From contig CAJNDS010000334.1 in the NCBI GenBank assembly GCA_905221605.1, positions 1-64,000 of the forward strand: DNA of 64,000 bases, written 5' to 3'. The position numbers were made by a program, and so were the translations under genes. The notes under the pieces were generated by a model. The model saw only the letters and a list, made by a program, of their open reading frames with translations. It was not told the origin of the DNA and made no database searches. Source of the stretch: Symbiodinium natans (lineage: Eukaryota; Sar; Dinophyceae; Suessiales; Symbiodiniaceae). Below are positions 13,001 through 29,805 of the stretch, piece by piece; position 1 is the stretch's first letter; each line of letters opens with the position of its first letter.

Positions 13001-13736
13001 GAGGCTTTAGGGCTTTAAGGCCTTTTCGGGCTTAGGGCTTCGGGTCTAAGTGGGGTCCAGGGCTTGTGAGAAGGGTTCAAAGTTTGGGATCCCCAGCCCC
13101 GAGGATTAAACATCCCAAGAGTCTTAGAGGGTTTCGGGTTCAGGGTCTAGGGTTGAGGGGTCAAGGTTCAGGGTTCAGGGTTCGGGGTTCGGGGTTGAGG
13201 GCTGAGGGCTGAGGGCTTAGGGTTGAAGATTTGAGCCGTCCTGAGGGACATGAAGCCTTGAGGTTATGGATGCTTGTGCACCTTCTGCCACACTAACCCA
13301 GAAGCTTTCAACGCCCGGACCCTGCCCCCAAACTCCCCAAACCCTAAACTCAGAAACCCTTTCAATGTTCTGTGAGTATCACGGTATCCGCATTTAGCGC
13401 TCTGGGTTTGCAGGGTTAGGTCTGAAAGCCTGCAAAACGAATGCAGGCTGGCAGCTTGGTCAGTGACGGAACTGCCTGTCAAGCAGCCCGCAGCGGGGAA
13501 AAAAAAAAAACACGACAAAAAAGAAACAAAAAAAAAACAGGGATGAACTCATAACCGACACTCTTGGCAGGCGAAGCCCAGGCTTCTTGCACCTACCAGG
13601 GACGGAGGTGAGCCCACAAAACCCCCTTAGAGGCCTGCGCCACGGGCTTGGGCGCCACGGCCGTGGCGGTGGCCGGCGCTGCGGCGGGGGCGGCGGTTGC
13701 TGCTGGGGCCGTGTGGCGCGGCCGGCGGAAGTCGGT
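10040..13736 (-). CDS. Gene A, 5' part: about 11 exons, product unknown
   Basis: Minus-strand exons: 13623-13736 (38 codons, Ala/Pro-rich, ends VAPKPVAQASKG), 13556-13592 (VQEAWASPAKSV), 13358-13429 (LSDLTLQTQSAKCGYRDTH, acceptor TTTTGCAG), 12602-12677 (KMVMTKSASATLTRDPKAVD), 12140-12197 (VSPTTSSKSAAQQRTGTGL), 11343-11456 (SPTTVPRVASAVRLASKPMS), 11042-11204 (53 codons, RLASRVLHARQPAAIRKLGV), 10977-11023 (RMLCTGDFGIFGFCF), 10796-10888 (ARFLAERNARRMNRLADAPK) and 10570-10626 (VPKGPPNRRIPFFCKAPKK, or PEGTPKQKDSIF in the alternative frame). An Ala/Pro-rich island at 10040-10135 is also open. From 12677 to 10796 all six junctions agree in phase, with G-GC, G-GA, CA-G and G-AG completing codons. The protein is basic and low in complexity, with no recognised domain. 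A start codon is not identified. Confidence 0.55.
10158..10505 (+). repeat. Duplicated TTTAGGG tract with marker variants
   Basis: A 350-bp (TTTAGGG)n tract. The string TTTTGGATTTAGGG followed by TGTAGTGTTTAGGGTG occurs near 10283 and again near 10400, so a block of about 110 bp was duplicated within the tract. Confidence 0.9.
11650..11790. mobile_element. Dispersed repeat family 2, copy 1
   Basis: Shares GGGGCCTTAATCATTAGAAT, GGGACCAT and ATTCTTCCGACCCCTGTA with 20262-20370 and, more weakly, with 42460-42520. All three are in introns or intergenic DNA. Confidence 0.5.
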
Positions 13737-13817
13737 CTGGGTTTCAGGGTTCAGGGTTTAGGGTTTTTAGGGTTTTTCCCCACATCTTTGTGTGGGGTTC
13801 TTACTTTTGGGGCTGTC

Positions 13818-13822
13818 CCGCC

Positions 13823-13857
<35 letters not shown>

Positions 13858-14066
13858 CTCCTCCTTCTCCTCCTCCCCGTCCTCCTCTTCCTGTTCCTCA
13901 TGACGCAGCATCACGCACAGCACGCATCATGCATCACATCACGCACATGACGCGGCGTCACACATGAAATCACATCACGCACATGACGCACCATCACGCA
14001 CATGACGTAGCGTTACGCATCAAATCACATCACGCACATCACGCATCACATCACGCACATGACGCA
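13818..14066. repeat. CTC/CTT triplet tract and CATCACGCACATGACG repeats
   Basis: A pyrimidine triplet tract (13818-13895) runs into short tandem units built from CATCACGCACATGACGCA up to the edge of the 95-bp satellite. It contains the only plausible boundary between gene A and the satellite block. Confidence 0.8.
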
Positions 14067-16660
14067 GCGTCGTTTCTGCTGGCAGGCGCGGTACTGAGGG
14101 GCCTTGGACCCTTGCCGCGCGCGCGCTCGGGCCGCGGGAAACGCTGACAGGCGCGACACACGTGTCGTTTGTGCTGACAGGTGCGGTAATTAGAGGCCCT
14201 GGACCCTTGCCGCGCGCGCGCTCGGGCCGCGGGAAACGCTGGCAGGCGCGACACACGCGTCGTTTGTGCTGGCAGGCGCGGTACTTAGAGGCCCTGGATC
14301 TTTGCCGCGCGCGCGCTCGGGCCGCGGGAAACGCTGGCAGACGCGACACACGTGTCTGCTGGCAGGCGCGGTACTTGGAGGCCCTGGACCTTTGCCGCGC
14401 GCGCGCTCGGGCCGCGGGAAACGCTGGCAGGCGCGACACATGCGTCGTTTGTGCTGGCAGGCGCGGTACTTAGAGGCCCTGGACCGTTGCCGCGCGCGCG
14501 CTCGGGCCGCGGGAAACGCTGACAGGCGCGACACACGTGTCGTTTGTGCTGGCAGGCGCGGTACTTAGAGGCCCTGGACCCTTGCCGCGCGCGCGCTCGG
14601 GCCGCGGGAAACGCTGGCAGGCGCGACACACGCGTCGTTTGTGCTGGCAGGCGCGGTACTTAGAGGCCCTGGATCTTTGCCGCGCGCGCGCTCGGGCCGC
14701 GGGAAACGCTGGCAGACGCGACACACGTGTCTGCTGGCAGGCGCGGTACTTGGAGGCCCTGGACCTTTGCCGCGCGCGCGCTCGGGCCGCGGGAAACGCT
14801 GGCAGGCGCGACACATGCGTCGTTTGTGCTGGCAGGCGCGGTACTTAGAGGCCCTGGACCGTTGCCGCGCGCGCGCGCTCGGGCCGCGGGAAACGCTGAC
14901 AGGCGCGACACACATGTCGTTTGTGCTGGCAGGCGCGGTACTTAGAGGCCCTGGACCCTTGCCGCGCGCGCGCTCGGGCCGCGGGAAACGCTGGCAGGCG
15001 CGACACACGCGTCGTTTGTGCTGGCAGGCGCGGTACTTAGAGGCCCTGGATCTTTGCCGCGCGCGCGCGCGCTCGGGCCGCGGGAAACGCTGGCAGACGC
15101 GACACACGTGTCTGCTGGCAGGCGCGGTGCTTGGAGGCCCTGGACCTTTGCCGCGCGCGCGCGCTCGGGCCGCGGGAAACGCTGGCAGGCGCGACACATG
15201 CGTCGTTTGTGCTGGCAGGCGCGGTACTTAGAGGCCCTGGACCGTTGCCGCGCGCGCGCTCGGGCCGCGGGAAACGCTGACAGGCGCGACACACGTGTCG
15301 TTTGTGCTGGCAGGCGCGGTACTTAGAGGCCCTGGACCCTTGCCGCGCGCGCTCGGGCCGCGGGAAACGCTGGCAGGCGCGACACACGCGTCGTTTGCGC
15401 TGGCAGGCACGGTACTTAGAGGCCCTGGATCTTTGCCGCGCGCGCGCTCGGGCCGCGGGAAACGCTGGCAGACGCGACACACGTGTCGTTTCTGCTGGCA
15501 GGCGCGGTACTTGGAGGCCCTGGAGCTTTGCCGCGCGCGGCAGGCGCGACACACGCGTCGTTTGTGCTGGCAGGCGCGGTACTTAGAGGCCCTGGATCTT
15601 TGCCGCGCGCGCGCTCGGGCCACGGGAAACGCTGGCAGACGCGACACACGTGTCTGCTGGCAGGCGCGGTACTTGGAGGCCCTGGACCTTTGCCGCGCGC
15701 GCGCTCGGGCCGCGGGAAACGCTGGCAGGCGCGACACATGCGTCGTTTGTGCTGGCAGGCGCGGTACTTAGAGGCCCTGGACCGTTGCCGCGCGCGCGCT
15801 CGGGCCGCGGGAAACTCTGACAGGCGCGACACACGTGTCGTTTGTGCTGGCAGGCGCGGTACTGAGAGGCCCTGGACCCTTGCCGCGCGCGCGCTCGGGC
15901 CGCGGGAAACGCTGGCAGGCGCGACACACACGTCGTTTGCGCTGGCAGGCGCGGTACTTAGAGGCCCTGGACCGTTGCCGCGCGCGCGCTCGGGCCGCGG
16001 GAAACGCTGGCAGACGCGACACACGTGTCGTTTCTGCTGGCAGGCGCGGTACTTGGAGGCCCTGGACCCTTGCCGCGCGCGCGCTCGGGCCGCGGGAAAC
16101 GCTGGCAGACGCGACACACGTGTCGTTTCTGCTGGCAGGCGCGGTACTTGGAGGCCCTGGACCATTGCCGCGCGCGCGCTCGGGCCGCGGGAAACGCTGG
16201 CAGGCGCGACACATGCGTCGTTTCTGCTGGCAGGCGCGGTACTTAGAGGCCCTGGACCCTTGCCGCGCGCGCGCTCGGGCCGCGGGAAACGCTGGCAGGC
16301 GCGACACACGTGTCGTTTATGCTGGCAGGCGCGGTACTTAGAGGCCCTGGACCTTTGCCGCGCGCGCGCTCGGGCCGCGGGAAACGCTGGCAGGCGCGAC
16401 ACACGTGTCGTTTGTGCTGGCAGGCGCGGTTAATAGAGGGGTACTTGGAGGTCCTGGACCCTTGCCGCGCGCGCGCTCGGGCCGCGGGAAACGCTGACAG
16501 GCGCGACACACGTGTCGTTTGTGCTGGCAGGCGCGGTACTTAGGGGCCCTGGACCTTTGCCGCGCGCGCGCTCGGGGGCTCGCGAAACGCTGGCAGGCGC
16601 GACACAGGTGTTGTTTGTGCTGGCAGGCGCGGCACTTAGGGGCCCTGGGCCGTTGCCGCG
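14067..16660. repeat. 95-bp GC-rich satellite with 4-unit higher-order repeat
   Basis: About 27 copies of a 95-bp unit containing GGCAGGCGCGGTACTTAGAG, GCCGCGCGCGCGCTCGG and GGGAAACGCTGGCAGGCGCG. Units of 95, 90 (a 5-bp deletion marked by GTGTCTGCTGG), 95 and 95 bp recur as a block of about 375 bp (for example 14162 to 14537 to about 14914), so the array has a higher-order structure. Long open frames on both strands are by-products; the unit is not a multiple of three and frames drift. No gene is called. Confidence 0.95.
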
Positions 16661-16679
16661 CGCGCGCTCTGCACCGACC

Positions 16680-16825
16680 CTCTAAGTAGTACGCCGGGGA
16701 CATCCGGAGCTTCCGTGGCTGGAAAGTCGACTTTTCTAGTACAAACGTAGTACGCCGCGGACACGCGGAGCTTCCGTGGCTGGAAAGTCGACTTTTTGTA
16801 GTACAGACGTAGTACGCCGCGGACG
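16680..16825. repeat. Short tandem segment between the two satellites
   Basis: Two full copies of a roughly 65-bp unit containing CGCGGAGCTTCCGTGGCTGG and AAAGTCGACTTTT (palindromic around GTCGAC), plus a partial copy. Confidence 0.8.
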
Positions 16826-16839
16826 CCCTGGGCGTCTGA

Positions 16840-18600
16840 AGACACCGCACATAGCATGGTAACGGACATCTGGGCGCCTGAAAAACACCGCAAATAGCAT
16901 GGTAGCGGACATCTGGGCGCATGAAAACACCGCAAATAGCATGGTAACGGACATCTGGGCGCATGAAAACACCGCAAACGCAAACAAATATCATGGTAAC
17001 GGACATCTGGGCGCTTGAAAACACCGCAAATAGCATGGTAACGGACATTTGGGCGCTTGAAAACACCGCAAATAGCATGGTAACAGACATGGGCGCTTGA
17101 AGACACCGCAAATAGCACGGTGACGGACGTCTGGGCGCTCGAAAACACCGCAAGTAGCATGGTAACGGACATCTGGGCGCTTGAAAACACCGCAAATAGC
17201 GTGGTAACGGACATCTGGGTGCTTGAAAAACACCGCAAATAGCATGGTAACGGACATCTGGGCGCTTGAAAAACACCGCAAATAGCATGGTAGCGGACAT
17301 CTGGGCGCATGAAAACACCGCAAATAGCATGGTAACGGACATCTGGGCGCATGAAAACACCGCAAACAAATATCATGTTAACGGACATCTGGGCGCTTGA
17401 AAACACCGCAAATAGCACGGTAACGGACATCTGGGCGCTTGAAAACACCGCAAATAGCATGGTAACAGACATCTGGGTGCTTGAAAACACCGCAAATAGC
17501 ACGGTGACGGACGTCTGGGCGCTCGAAAACACCGCAAGTAGCATGGTAACGGACATCTGGGCGCTTGAAAACACCGCAAATAGCATGGTAACGGACATCT
17601 GGGCGCTTGAAAAACACCGCAAATAGCATGGTAACGGACATCTGGGCGCTTGAAAACACCGCAAATAGCACGGTAACGGAGTTCCGCGCGCGTGAAGACA
17701 CGGGGATGTTTTTGTCTTTTCTCGTCGACAACCTCGCATATATCGTGGGACAGGCGCGGTGCTTCGGGGCCTTGGACCCTTGCCGCGCACACACACACAC
17801 ACACACGCACACACACACACCTGGGCGCCTGAAAAACACCGCAAATAGCATGGTAGCGGACATCTGGGCGCATGAAAACACCGCAAATAGCATGGTAACG
17901 GACATCTGGGCGCATGAAAACACCGCAAACAAATATCATGGTAACGGACATCTGGGCGCTTGAAAACACCGCAAATATCATGGTAACGGACATCTGGGCG
18001 CTTGAAAACACCGCAAATAGCATGGTAACGGACATCTGGGCGCTTGAAAACACCGCAAATAGCATGGTAACTGACATTTGGGCGCTTGAAAACGCCGCAA
18101 ATAGCATGGTAACTGACATTTGGGCGCATGAAAACGCCGCAAATAGCATGATAACGGACATCTGGGCGCTTGAAAACACTGCAAATAGCATGGTAACGGA
18201 CATCTGGGCGCTTGAAAACACCGCAAATAGCACGGTAACGGACATCTGGGCGCATGAAAACGCCGCAAATAGCATGGTAACGGACATCTGGCCGCTTGAA
18301 AACACCGCAAATAGCATGGTAACGGACATCTGGGCGCTTGAAAACACCGCAAATAGCATGGTAACAGACATCTGGGCGCTTGAAAACACCGCAAATAGCA
18401 CGGTGACGGACGTCTGGGCGCTCGAAAACACCGCAAGTAGCATGGTAATAACGGACATCTGGGCGCTTGAAAACACCGCAAATAGCATGGTAACGGACAT
18501 CTGGGCGCTTGAAAAACACCGCAAATAGCATGGTAACGGACATCTGGGCGCTTGAAAACACCGCAAATAGCATGGTAACGGAGTTCCGCGCGCGTGAAGA
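16840..18600. repeat. 42-bp minisatellite in two blocks
   Basis: About 40 copies of a 42-bp unit including GCATGGTAACGGACATCTGG and GCGCTTGAAAACACCGCAAA, at 16840-17690 and 17821-18590. Because 42 = 14 codons, frames stay open: one on the plus strand ([14 protein letters not shown] repeated) and all three on the minus strand, up to 872 codons. Both blocks end in the same non-repeat tail (TTTTTGTCTTTTCTCGTCGA, then a piece of the 95-bp satellite, then CA repeats), so the whole 0.9-kb block was duplicated. It is treated as non-coding. Confidence 0.9.
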
Positions 18601-18689
18601 CACGGGGATGTTTTTGTCTTTTCTCGTCGACAACCTCGCAAATATCGTGGGACAGGCGCGGTGCTTCGGGGCCTTGGACCCTTGCCGCG

Positions 18690-19240
<551 letters not shown>

Positions 19241-19432
19241 TTACACTCACCCACGCACTCACTCGCGCACCTCTCTACTCTTTCTCAATAGATAAATTTG
19301 CATGTGGGGTGATCCGGTCCTTTAATTAGGGTTTTTAAGAATTTAGGGTTTTTAGGGTTTTAGGGTTTCGGGTTTAGGGTTTGGGGTTTGGGGTTTGGGG
19401 GTTAGGGTTTCACGGCGTGGGGGGGCCCCTGC

Positions 19433-19682
19433 TGAGGTCTACTGGCTGCTGGGGGGAAGCACGGGTCTCATTGCGCGTGTCTTGCTTACACTCAGAAGCT
19501 TGACTAGCACATGGTCGCAGATATTTGGTCTTAGGCCTGAGGGGTTTTTGCACGCAATGAGATCTGAGGCTCAAGGTTGTGGGTGTCGCTGCCATGAATA
19601 GGGTAAGCCCCGGTCCCCCGGCCTTGGGTGAGGAGACGCTGACCGCAGGCTTCGTGGGGCCCGCCGTCGGCTTGATTGGCGT
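19433..19682 (-). CDS. Candidate minus-strand exons of unresolved strand
   Basis: The island at 19609-19682 reads TPIKPTAGPTKPAVSVSSPK on the minus strand after GTGCAG. The one at 19433-19494 reads CKQDTRNETRASPQQPVDLS. The plus strand of the first island is also open (LGEETLTAGFVGPAVGLIGV, followed by GTGAGG on the same strand), so the coding strand is not settled. If minus, these could be upstream exons of gene A, separated from it by the 5-kb satellite block. Confidence 0.3.
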
Positions 19683-19898
19683 CTGCACACGAAGCTTTGG
19701 GGCCACGAAGCGTGCAACTTTCCATAAACCTGCCCAAACCTGCAGAGGCCCTAAGCCGCTTAAGAATGTAAAGGTTTAGGGCGACCGCCTGAGGGAGCTT
19801 CTCAAGGGCCCTGTGTCGAAGGCGTTTGGAATTTCCGAATTTATATGGTTTTTCATGCCCATGACCCATCCAGCACTTCCCAAGAGCTGCCTCTGAAA

Positions 19899-20011
19899 CC
19901 AAAGACGAGCATTCCCTCCACTCAAAAGAAACTCGAGTCGGGAACCGACTGGGCCGAGTTCGAAAAAAAGAGGCCGAGGCAGAAAAGACGAGGAAAACAG
20001 GAGCCGAACAT
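19899..20011 (+). CDS. Candidate basic exon, plus strand
   Basis: An open stretch reads KTSIPSTQKKLESGTDWAEF followed by a lysine/arginine cluster (KKRPRQKRRGK) that resembles a nuclear localisation signal. The frame remains open for about 100 codons to 20171, but the last part is less protein-like. A second frame through the same bases is also open (RKKEAEAEKTRK), so the frame is uncertain. It may be an upstream exon of the plus-strand gene beginning at 20650. No family is recognised. Confidence 0.3.
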
Positions 20012-20254
20012 GTCCATCATAAGTTTTTATCTAAGGGCCCAGCGACCGATCGATGGGACAACATTCCCGCAGACAAGGGCCCACTCGTCGGACCAAGGTT
20101 TGTTCTTTAAGCAAACGCTCCAGAGCTTGTGTACTGTACAACCAAATTCTATACTCCCCTTAGAACCTTAATTGAAAATTTTTTAGTATCCTTTTGGGTT
20201 TTATATAAACAGAAAATAATTCCAAAGGGGGATCTGGAATTTGGTAGATCTAAC

Positions 20255-20372
20255 AGAGGGGCCTTAGAATTAGAATAGGGTTTGTGGAGGTGATTATGGT
20301 ATATGTACAAAACAGGGACCATCCAAGGGAGTACTGCTAATAATTATTCCGACCCCTATATTTATGTTCGAT
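20255..20372. mobile_element. Dispersed repeat family 2, copy 2
   Basis: Contains GGGGCCTTAGAATTAGAAT, GGGACCATCCAAGGGAG and ATTATTCCGACCCCTATA, collinear with the copy at 11650-11790. Confidence 0.5.
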
Positions 20373-20649
20373 GTCTTGTCTGCAGGGGGCGGGGGGGGAA
20401 GCTGTTCGGTGTTTCTGACTCAGGGCTTTTGCGTTTTCGACTCAGGCGCGGCGACTCAGGAGCACTTTTTCTGACTTGACGGTCTTTTGGGGTCTACGCA
20501 GAGTGTAGCATACAGAGCCCTTACACGACATGCAAACAGAAGGCTCAAAGACCCCACCTTGGACTAGCCAGCCCTGCTGACTTTGGTGACCTAAGCCCGC
20601 CACCTCAACCTACAATGCTCACAAAATGCTTGCAAACCCCTACTCACAG

Positions 20650-26133
<5,484 letters not shown>

Positions 26134-26227
26134 GACGAGCTTGGTTGCTTAGGGGTTAAGGTTTGGGGGGTTAGGGGTCTAGGGGGTTTGGGGGTCTAGG
26201 GGGTTTGGGGGTTTGGGGGTTTAGGGG

Positions 26228-26350
26228 TTGAGGGAATGAGAGAATGTGGGAATGAGGGAATGAGGGAATGAGGGAATGAGGGAATGAGGGAATGAGGGAA
26301 TGAGGGAATGAGGGAATGAGGGAATGAGGGAATGAGGGAATGAGGGAAGG
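26228..26350. repeat. (GGGAATGA)n octamer microsatellite
   Basis: About 14 copies of the octamer GGGAATGA. Confidence 0.95.
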
Positions 26351-26439
26351 AGGGTTTAGGCTTTAGGATGGTTTGTAGGTTTCAGAGGCTATGGGGTTCG
26401 GGCTGGGGCATGGTCTACATCCCCAAACCTCCTTAATCT

Positions 26440-27731
26440 TCCTTCCGACCCCGCTACTGGGCGACCCCTGGCGGGAGCTTGATGTGAACCCTCCGAAGCC
26501 AAGAAGCGATGACGATGCCATAGAATGACTTGTACCGACTTGTCAGGGCTTTTTATGACATGCAAAAGACTGCTGAGGGCTTCGAGCCTCAAAAGCAGTA
26601 CTTTCCTAGGCCCCCCAAGTTTACAAGCCAAACCCGAAACCCTAAACCCTAAACCCTGAACCCTAAACCCTAAACCCTAAACCCTAAACCCTAAACCCTA
26701 AACCCTAAACCCTAAACCCTAGACCAGCCCCAAACCATGGGACATTAAGGAGCAAAGTGCAAAGTGCAAGGAGGCCTCTGGGGATTTGGCGGCGAAGCGC
26801 TGGATCGTCCACAATGTTGCGGCACCAAGTGCCTCGCCGCTTTTTTGGGGGGGGGGAGGGGGGGAGGGGGGAGGGAGGGAGGAAGGGAGGGAGGGGGGAC
26901 GGAGGGATGGAGGGAGGGAGGGAGGGAGGGGGAGGGAGGTTGGGGAGGTTTGTGTTCGGGTATTGGCGGAGAGGGTTTGGGTGAGGGATCCACAAAGAGC
27001 AGCTTTGGATCAGAAACTTCCCAGTCTTGACCCAAAACGGATCAAAAAAATCAAGGGCCGAACTGAACAGCGATCTTCATGGAAAAGCAAGCTTGCCGGA
27101 GGGGGGACCGGGCTGGCGCCGAGTTTGCCCGACTTGAAGAGGCTGGGCACAGCCCCCCCCCCCTGCTGCTGTGGCAACAGCAAGTCTTCTTGACGGCACG
27201 ACGTTCTTCAAAGCGAGCTTGCCTGGTGGGGGGTTGGGGGGGTTTGCGGCAAGTCCTCTCGACGACATGATGCTCCTAAAGTGGGCTGCCATGATGCGCC
27301 TACAAGCGCGCTTGCCCGGCTTAGAAATGAAGGCAGGAGGCGGGGGCTTCCATCCATCCATCCATTCTTCCTTCCCGCCGTCCCTTAGGATTCCACCCTT
27401 GCTTCCTTCCTTGCTCCTTCCTCCTTCCTTCCTACCTCATAGGGCTCGGTGTTTCGGGAGAGGACTTCGACGAGAAGCTTGACACAGACGAATATCCCAA
27501 TATGAATCAGCATGGTGAGCTCTAACCCTGAACCCCCACACCACCAACTCGGGCGCCGGGGTTGGGGTTTTGGTTTGGGGTAATGGGTGTGGAGGGTGGG
27601 GATCTGGCCCGTCCAGCGCGATGCGACTGAAGAACATAAACCCAATGGAAGACTTCACTGTCTGCGTCTCTGTCCCTTCTGCAGGATTCATGCCTAGACT
27701 CATCTTGATTGCAGGCCTCTACGGCTTCTGA
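26440..27731 (+). CDS. Gene B2: plus-strand gene with well-defined 3' end
   Basis: The 3' end is clear. Exon 27443-27514 reads LGVSGEDFDEKLDTDEYPNM and ends at G|GTGAGC. Exon 27685-27731 follows TTCTGCAG, completes the split glycine codon (G+GA), reads FMPRLILIAGLYGF and stops at TGA 27729-27731. The long pyrimidine microsatellite at 27350-27440 runs straight into the CATAG acceptor and works as an oversized polypyrimidine tract. Upstream candidates are 26440-26528 (PLLGDPWRELDVNPPKPRSD), 26547-26618 (AFYDMQKTAEGFEPQKQYFP), 26750-26840 and 27000-27165 (LPSLDPKRIKKIKGRTEQRS). The hydrophobic C-terminus could be a short membrane segment. The product is unknown. Confidence 0.5.
26842..26945. repeat. 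(GGGA)n purine tract
   Basis: About 100 bp of GGGGAGG / GGGAGGGA. It lies in an intron of gene B2. Confidence 0.9.
27350..27440. repeat. Pyrimidine microsatellite acting as polypyrimidine tract
   Basis: CCATCCATCCATT, then TTCC and TCC repeats, run up to the ATAG acceptor of the exon at 27443 on the plus strand. Confidence 0.8.
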
Positions 27732-28201
27732 CATGATTTAGGCCAAGCTCAAACGTCTTCAGGGTTACAGGCGGGCTCGAGGATGTAGGGGACGCAACGC
27801 TTTGCAAACCCACCTCTGCAAACAGTCCGAAACCCTCAAACCCCTAAACCCCTAAACCCAAAAACCCCTAAACCCCTAAACCCCTAAACCCCTAAACCCC
27901 CAAAAACCCCTAAACCCCCAAAAACCCCTAAACCCAAACACCCAAAGCCCTGGCAAGCCCTAGGGCAAAGCCTGGCTCGCGTCGGCCATCGTCTCAAACT
28001 CCAAGCAGTCGACTCGGGAGTTCCTCTTTGGTGGTGGGCTCGAAATATGGGGGGGTTACGATTTTTTTTTTGGGGGGGGTTTAGGGTTTAGGGTTTAGGG
28101 TTTAGGGTTTAGGGTTTAGGGTTTAGGGTTTAGGGTTTAGGGTTTAGGGTTTAGGGTTTAGGGTTTAGGGTTTAGGGTTTAGGGTGTTTAGGTTTGGGAT
28201 T

Positions 28202-28240
<39 letters not shown>

Positions 28241-29698
28241 TACCTTGTTGGGGTCCTTAACCTTCTTCTTTTGGGGATCCTACGACTGGGGGTCGATTTT
28301 CGGGGTCCCATGGTGAAACCTCACCAGCCCTGTGCCCCGCTTCGAAAGCCTTAGGTGGTTAAAGCCTCAGCCCTCCTCAAATCCATGCCAGTCCGATACT
28401 ACAAAGACTGGCAGAGCCAAAAAAAAAAGCGAAAATCCCTAAACCCTGAACCCTAAACCCTAAACCCCTAAACCCCAAAACCCTAAAGGCGGCGCCTCAA
28501 AGGGAGAAGGCGGCCCGCGGGAAACAGCAACACTCCCACCATGAGCCCGAAGTGCGAGGCATCCGGGATTTGCGGCTTTTGGCGTTCGATGGCCTTAGGG
28601 TGTAGGGATTAGGGTTTAGGGGGTTTAGGGTTTAGGATTTAGGGTTTAGGGTTTAGGATTTAGGGCTTAGGGTTCAGGATTTAGGGTTTAGGGTTTAGGG
28701 TTCTTCGTGTTTAGGGTTTGGGGCTTAGGGTTTCGGGTTTGTAGGGTTAGAAAGGGGCTTATGGGGCTTAGGCTTAGGAGCGCAAGCAAACCCGACAAGC
28801 CCAGATGTTCAGGGTTCTTTCCAGCTCGGGGCTCGGGTTGCACTTTTCCCTGCAACGAACCTGAACTTACGTGACTTCTCGGAAGCCACCAACTTCAAAC
28901 CCCGAAGTTTGGGATGCTCCCCCTGATACTTCATGGGGATCATACTGGGGAGTAACCCCCCCCCTATGGAAAACCGCATGAGGGGACTGTTAGTGTAAGG
29001 GGGAACATTCCCACCTGAAGTTCTAAAGCTTTTGAGGGCCCACCCTAAACCCTAAACCCTAAACCCTAAACCCTAAACCCTGAACCCTAAACCCTAAACC
29101 CTAAACCCTAAACCCTAAACCCTCATGAGAGCCTGGAGAGAAAACACCCGAAACCTCCAGCGGCCCCAGAGCAAACGAAGTGAGCACTCCCAGACCGACC
29201 TGCCTTAGCGTTTAGGGGCTGAAGGGCTTTGGTGGTTGTGGTTGGTTTAGGGTTTAGGGTCTAGGGTCTAGGGTCTAGGGTTTAGGGTTTAGGGTTTAGG
29301 GTTTAGGGTTTAGGGTTTAGGGTTTAGGGTTTAGGGTTTAGGGTTTAGGGTTTAGGGCTTCGGGCTTAGGGCTTGGGGCTTAGGGCTTAGGGCTTAGGGT
29401 CTAGGGTTTCAGGTTCAGAGTTTAGGGTTTAGGGGCTCCTCAAGCTACGTAAAGTGACGGGTGCGTCTTCTTCCTCCTGGGGCCTTGGGAAGCAAAAGAC
29501 CAAAATAAAGCACCGAAACATATACATTGGGATGTTCACCCTCATACTACCAGTCATTTTTATAGGGATTCCTGGCCCCGTTACTGGTGTGCCTGATTAT
29601 CGGAATTCCGCATTGGCACACATCTTGACCCGAGACCACAACAGTGGGGAATACTCCGAAAAAAACTCGGAACACGTGGCCCTGCACCATGCGTGAGT
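27700..29698 (-). CDS. Gene D: minus-strand gene converging on gene B2
   Basis: Minus exons in order: 29667-29698 (THAWCRATCS), 29155-29199 (SVWECSLRLLWGRW), 28792-28849 (EKCNPSPELERTLNIWACR, acceptor TTCGTTGCAG), 28496-28593 (AIERQKPQIPDASHFGLMVG), 27934-28038 (HHQRGTPESTAWSLRRWPTR) and 27700-27815 (VGLQSVASPTSSSPPVTLKT, stop TGA at 27700-27702, acceptor TTTGCAG). Phases agree in the first four exons and again between the last two. An unplaced link lies near 28.26-28.33 kb (AFEAGHRA ending at GTGAGG). The exon 28496-28593 appears to end at a GC donor or to read into a stop, so that junction is doubtful. The gene overlaps gene B2 tail to tail by about 32 bp. No family is recognised. Confidence 0.5.
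28911..29012. mobile_element. MITE family 1, copy 2
   Basis: 102 bp bounded by GGGATGCTCCCCCT and AGGGGGAACATTCCC, a good inverted pair. Internal CTTCATGGGGATCATACTGG aligns with copy 1. It lies in an intron of gene D. Confidence 0.6.
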
Positions 29699-29805
29699 CT
29701 GGCTGGGTCGGAGTAGGCACCGGGCCTTTGCAACCTCGTCGCCACTGCCCTCTAGTCATTCCCTCAGAAAATGTTCCTAACCCCTGACCATAAAGCCGTC
29801 AACAC

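Noticed and set aside
14020-16402. Long open frames on both strands across the 95-bp satellite
   Set aside because: They follow from a GC-rich tandem repeat without stops, switch frame between monomers and have no splice or start context.
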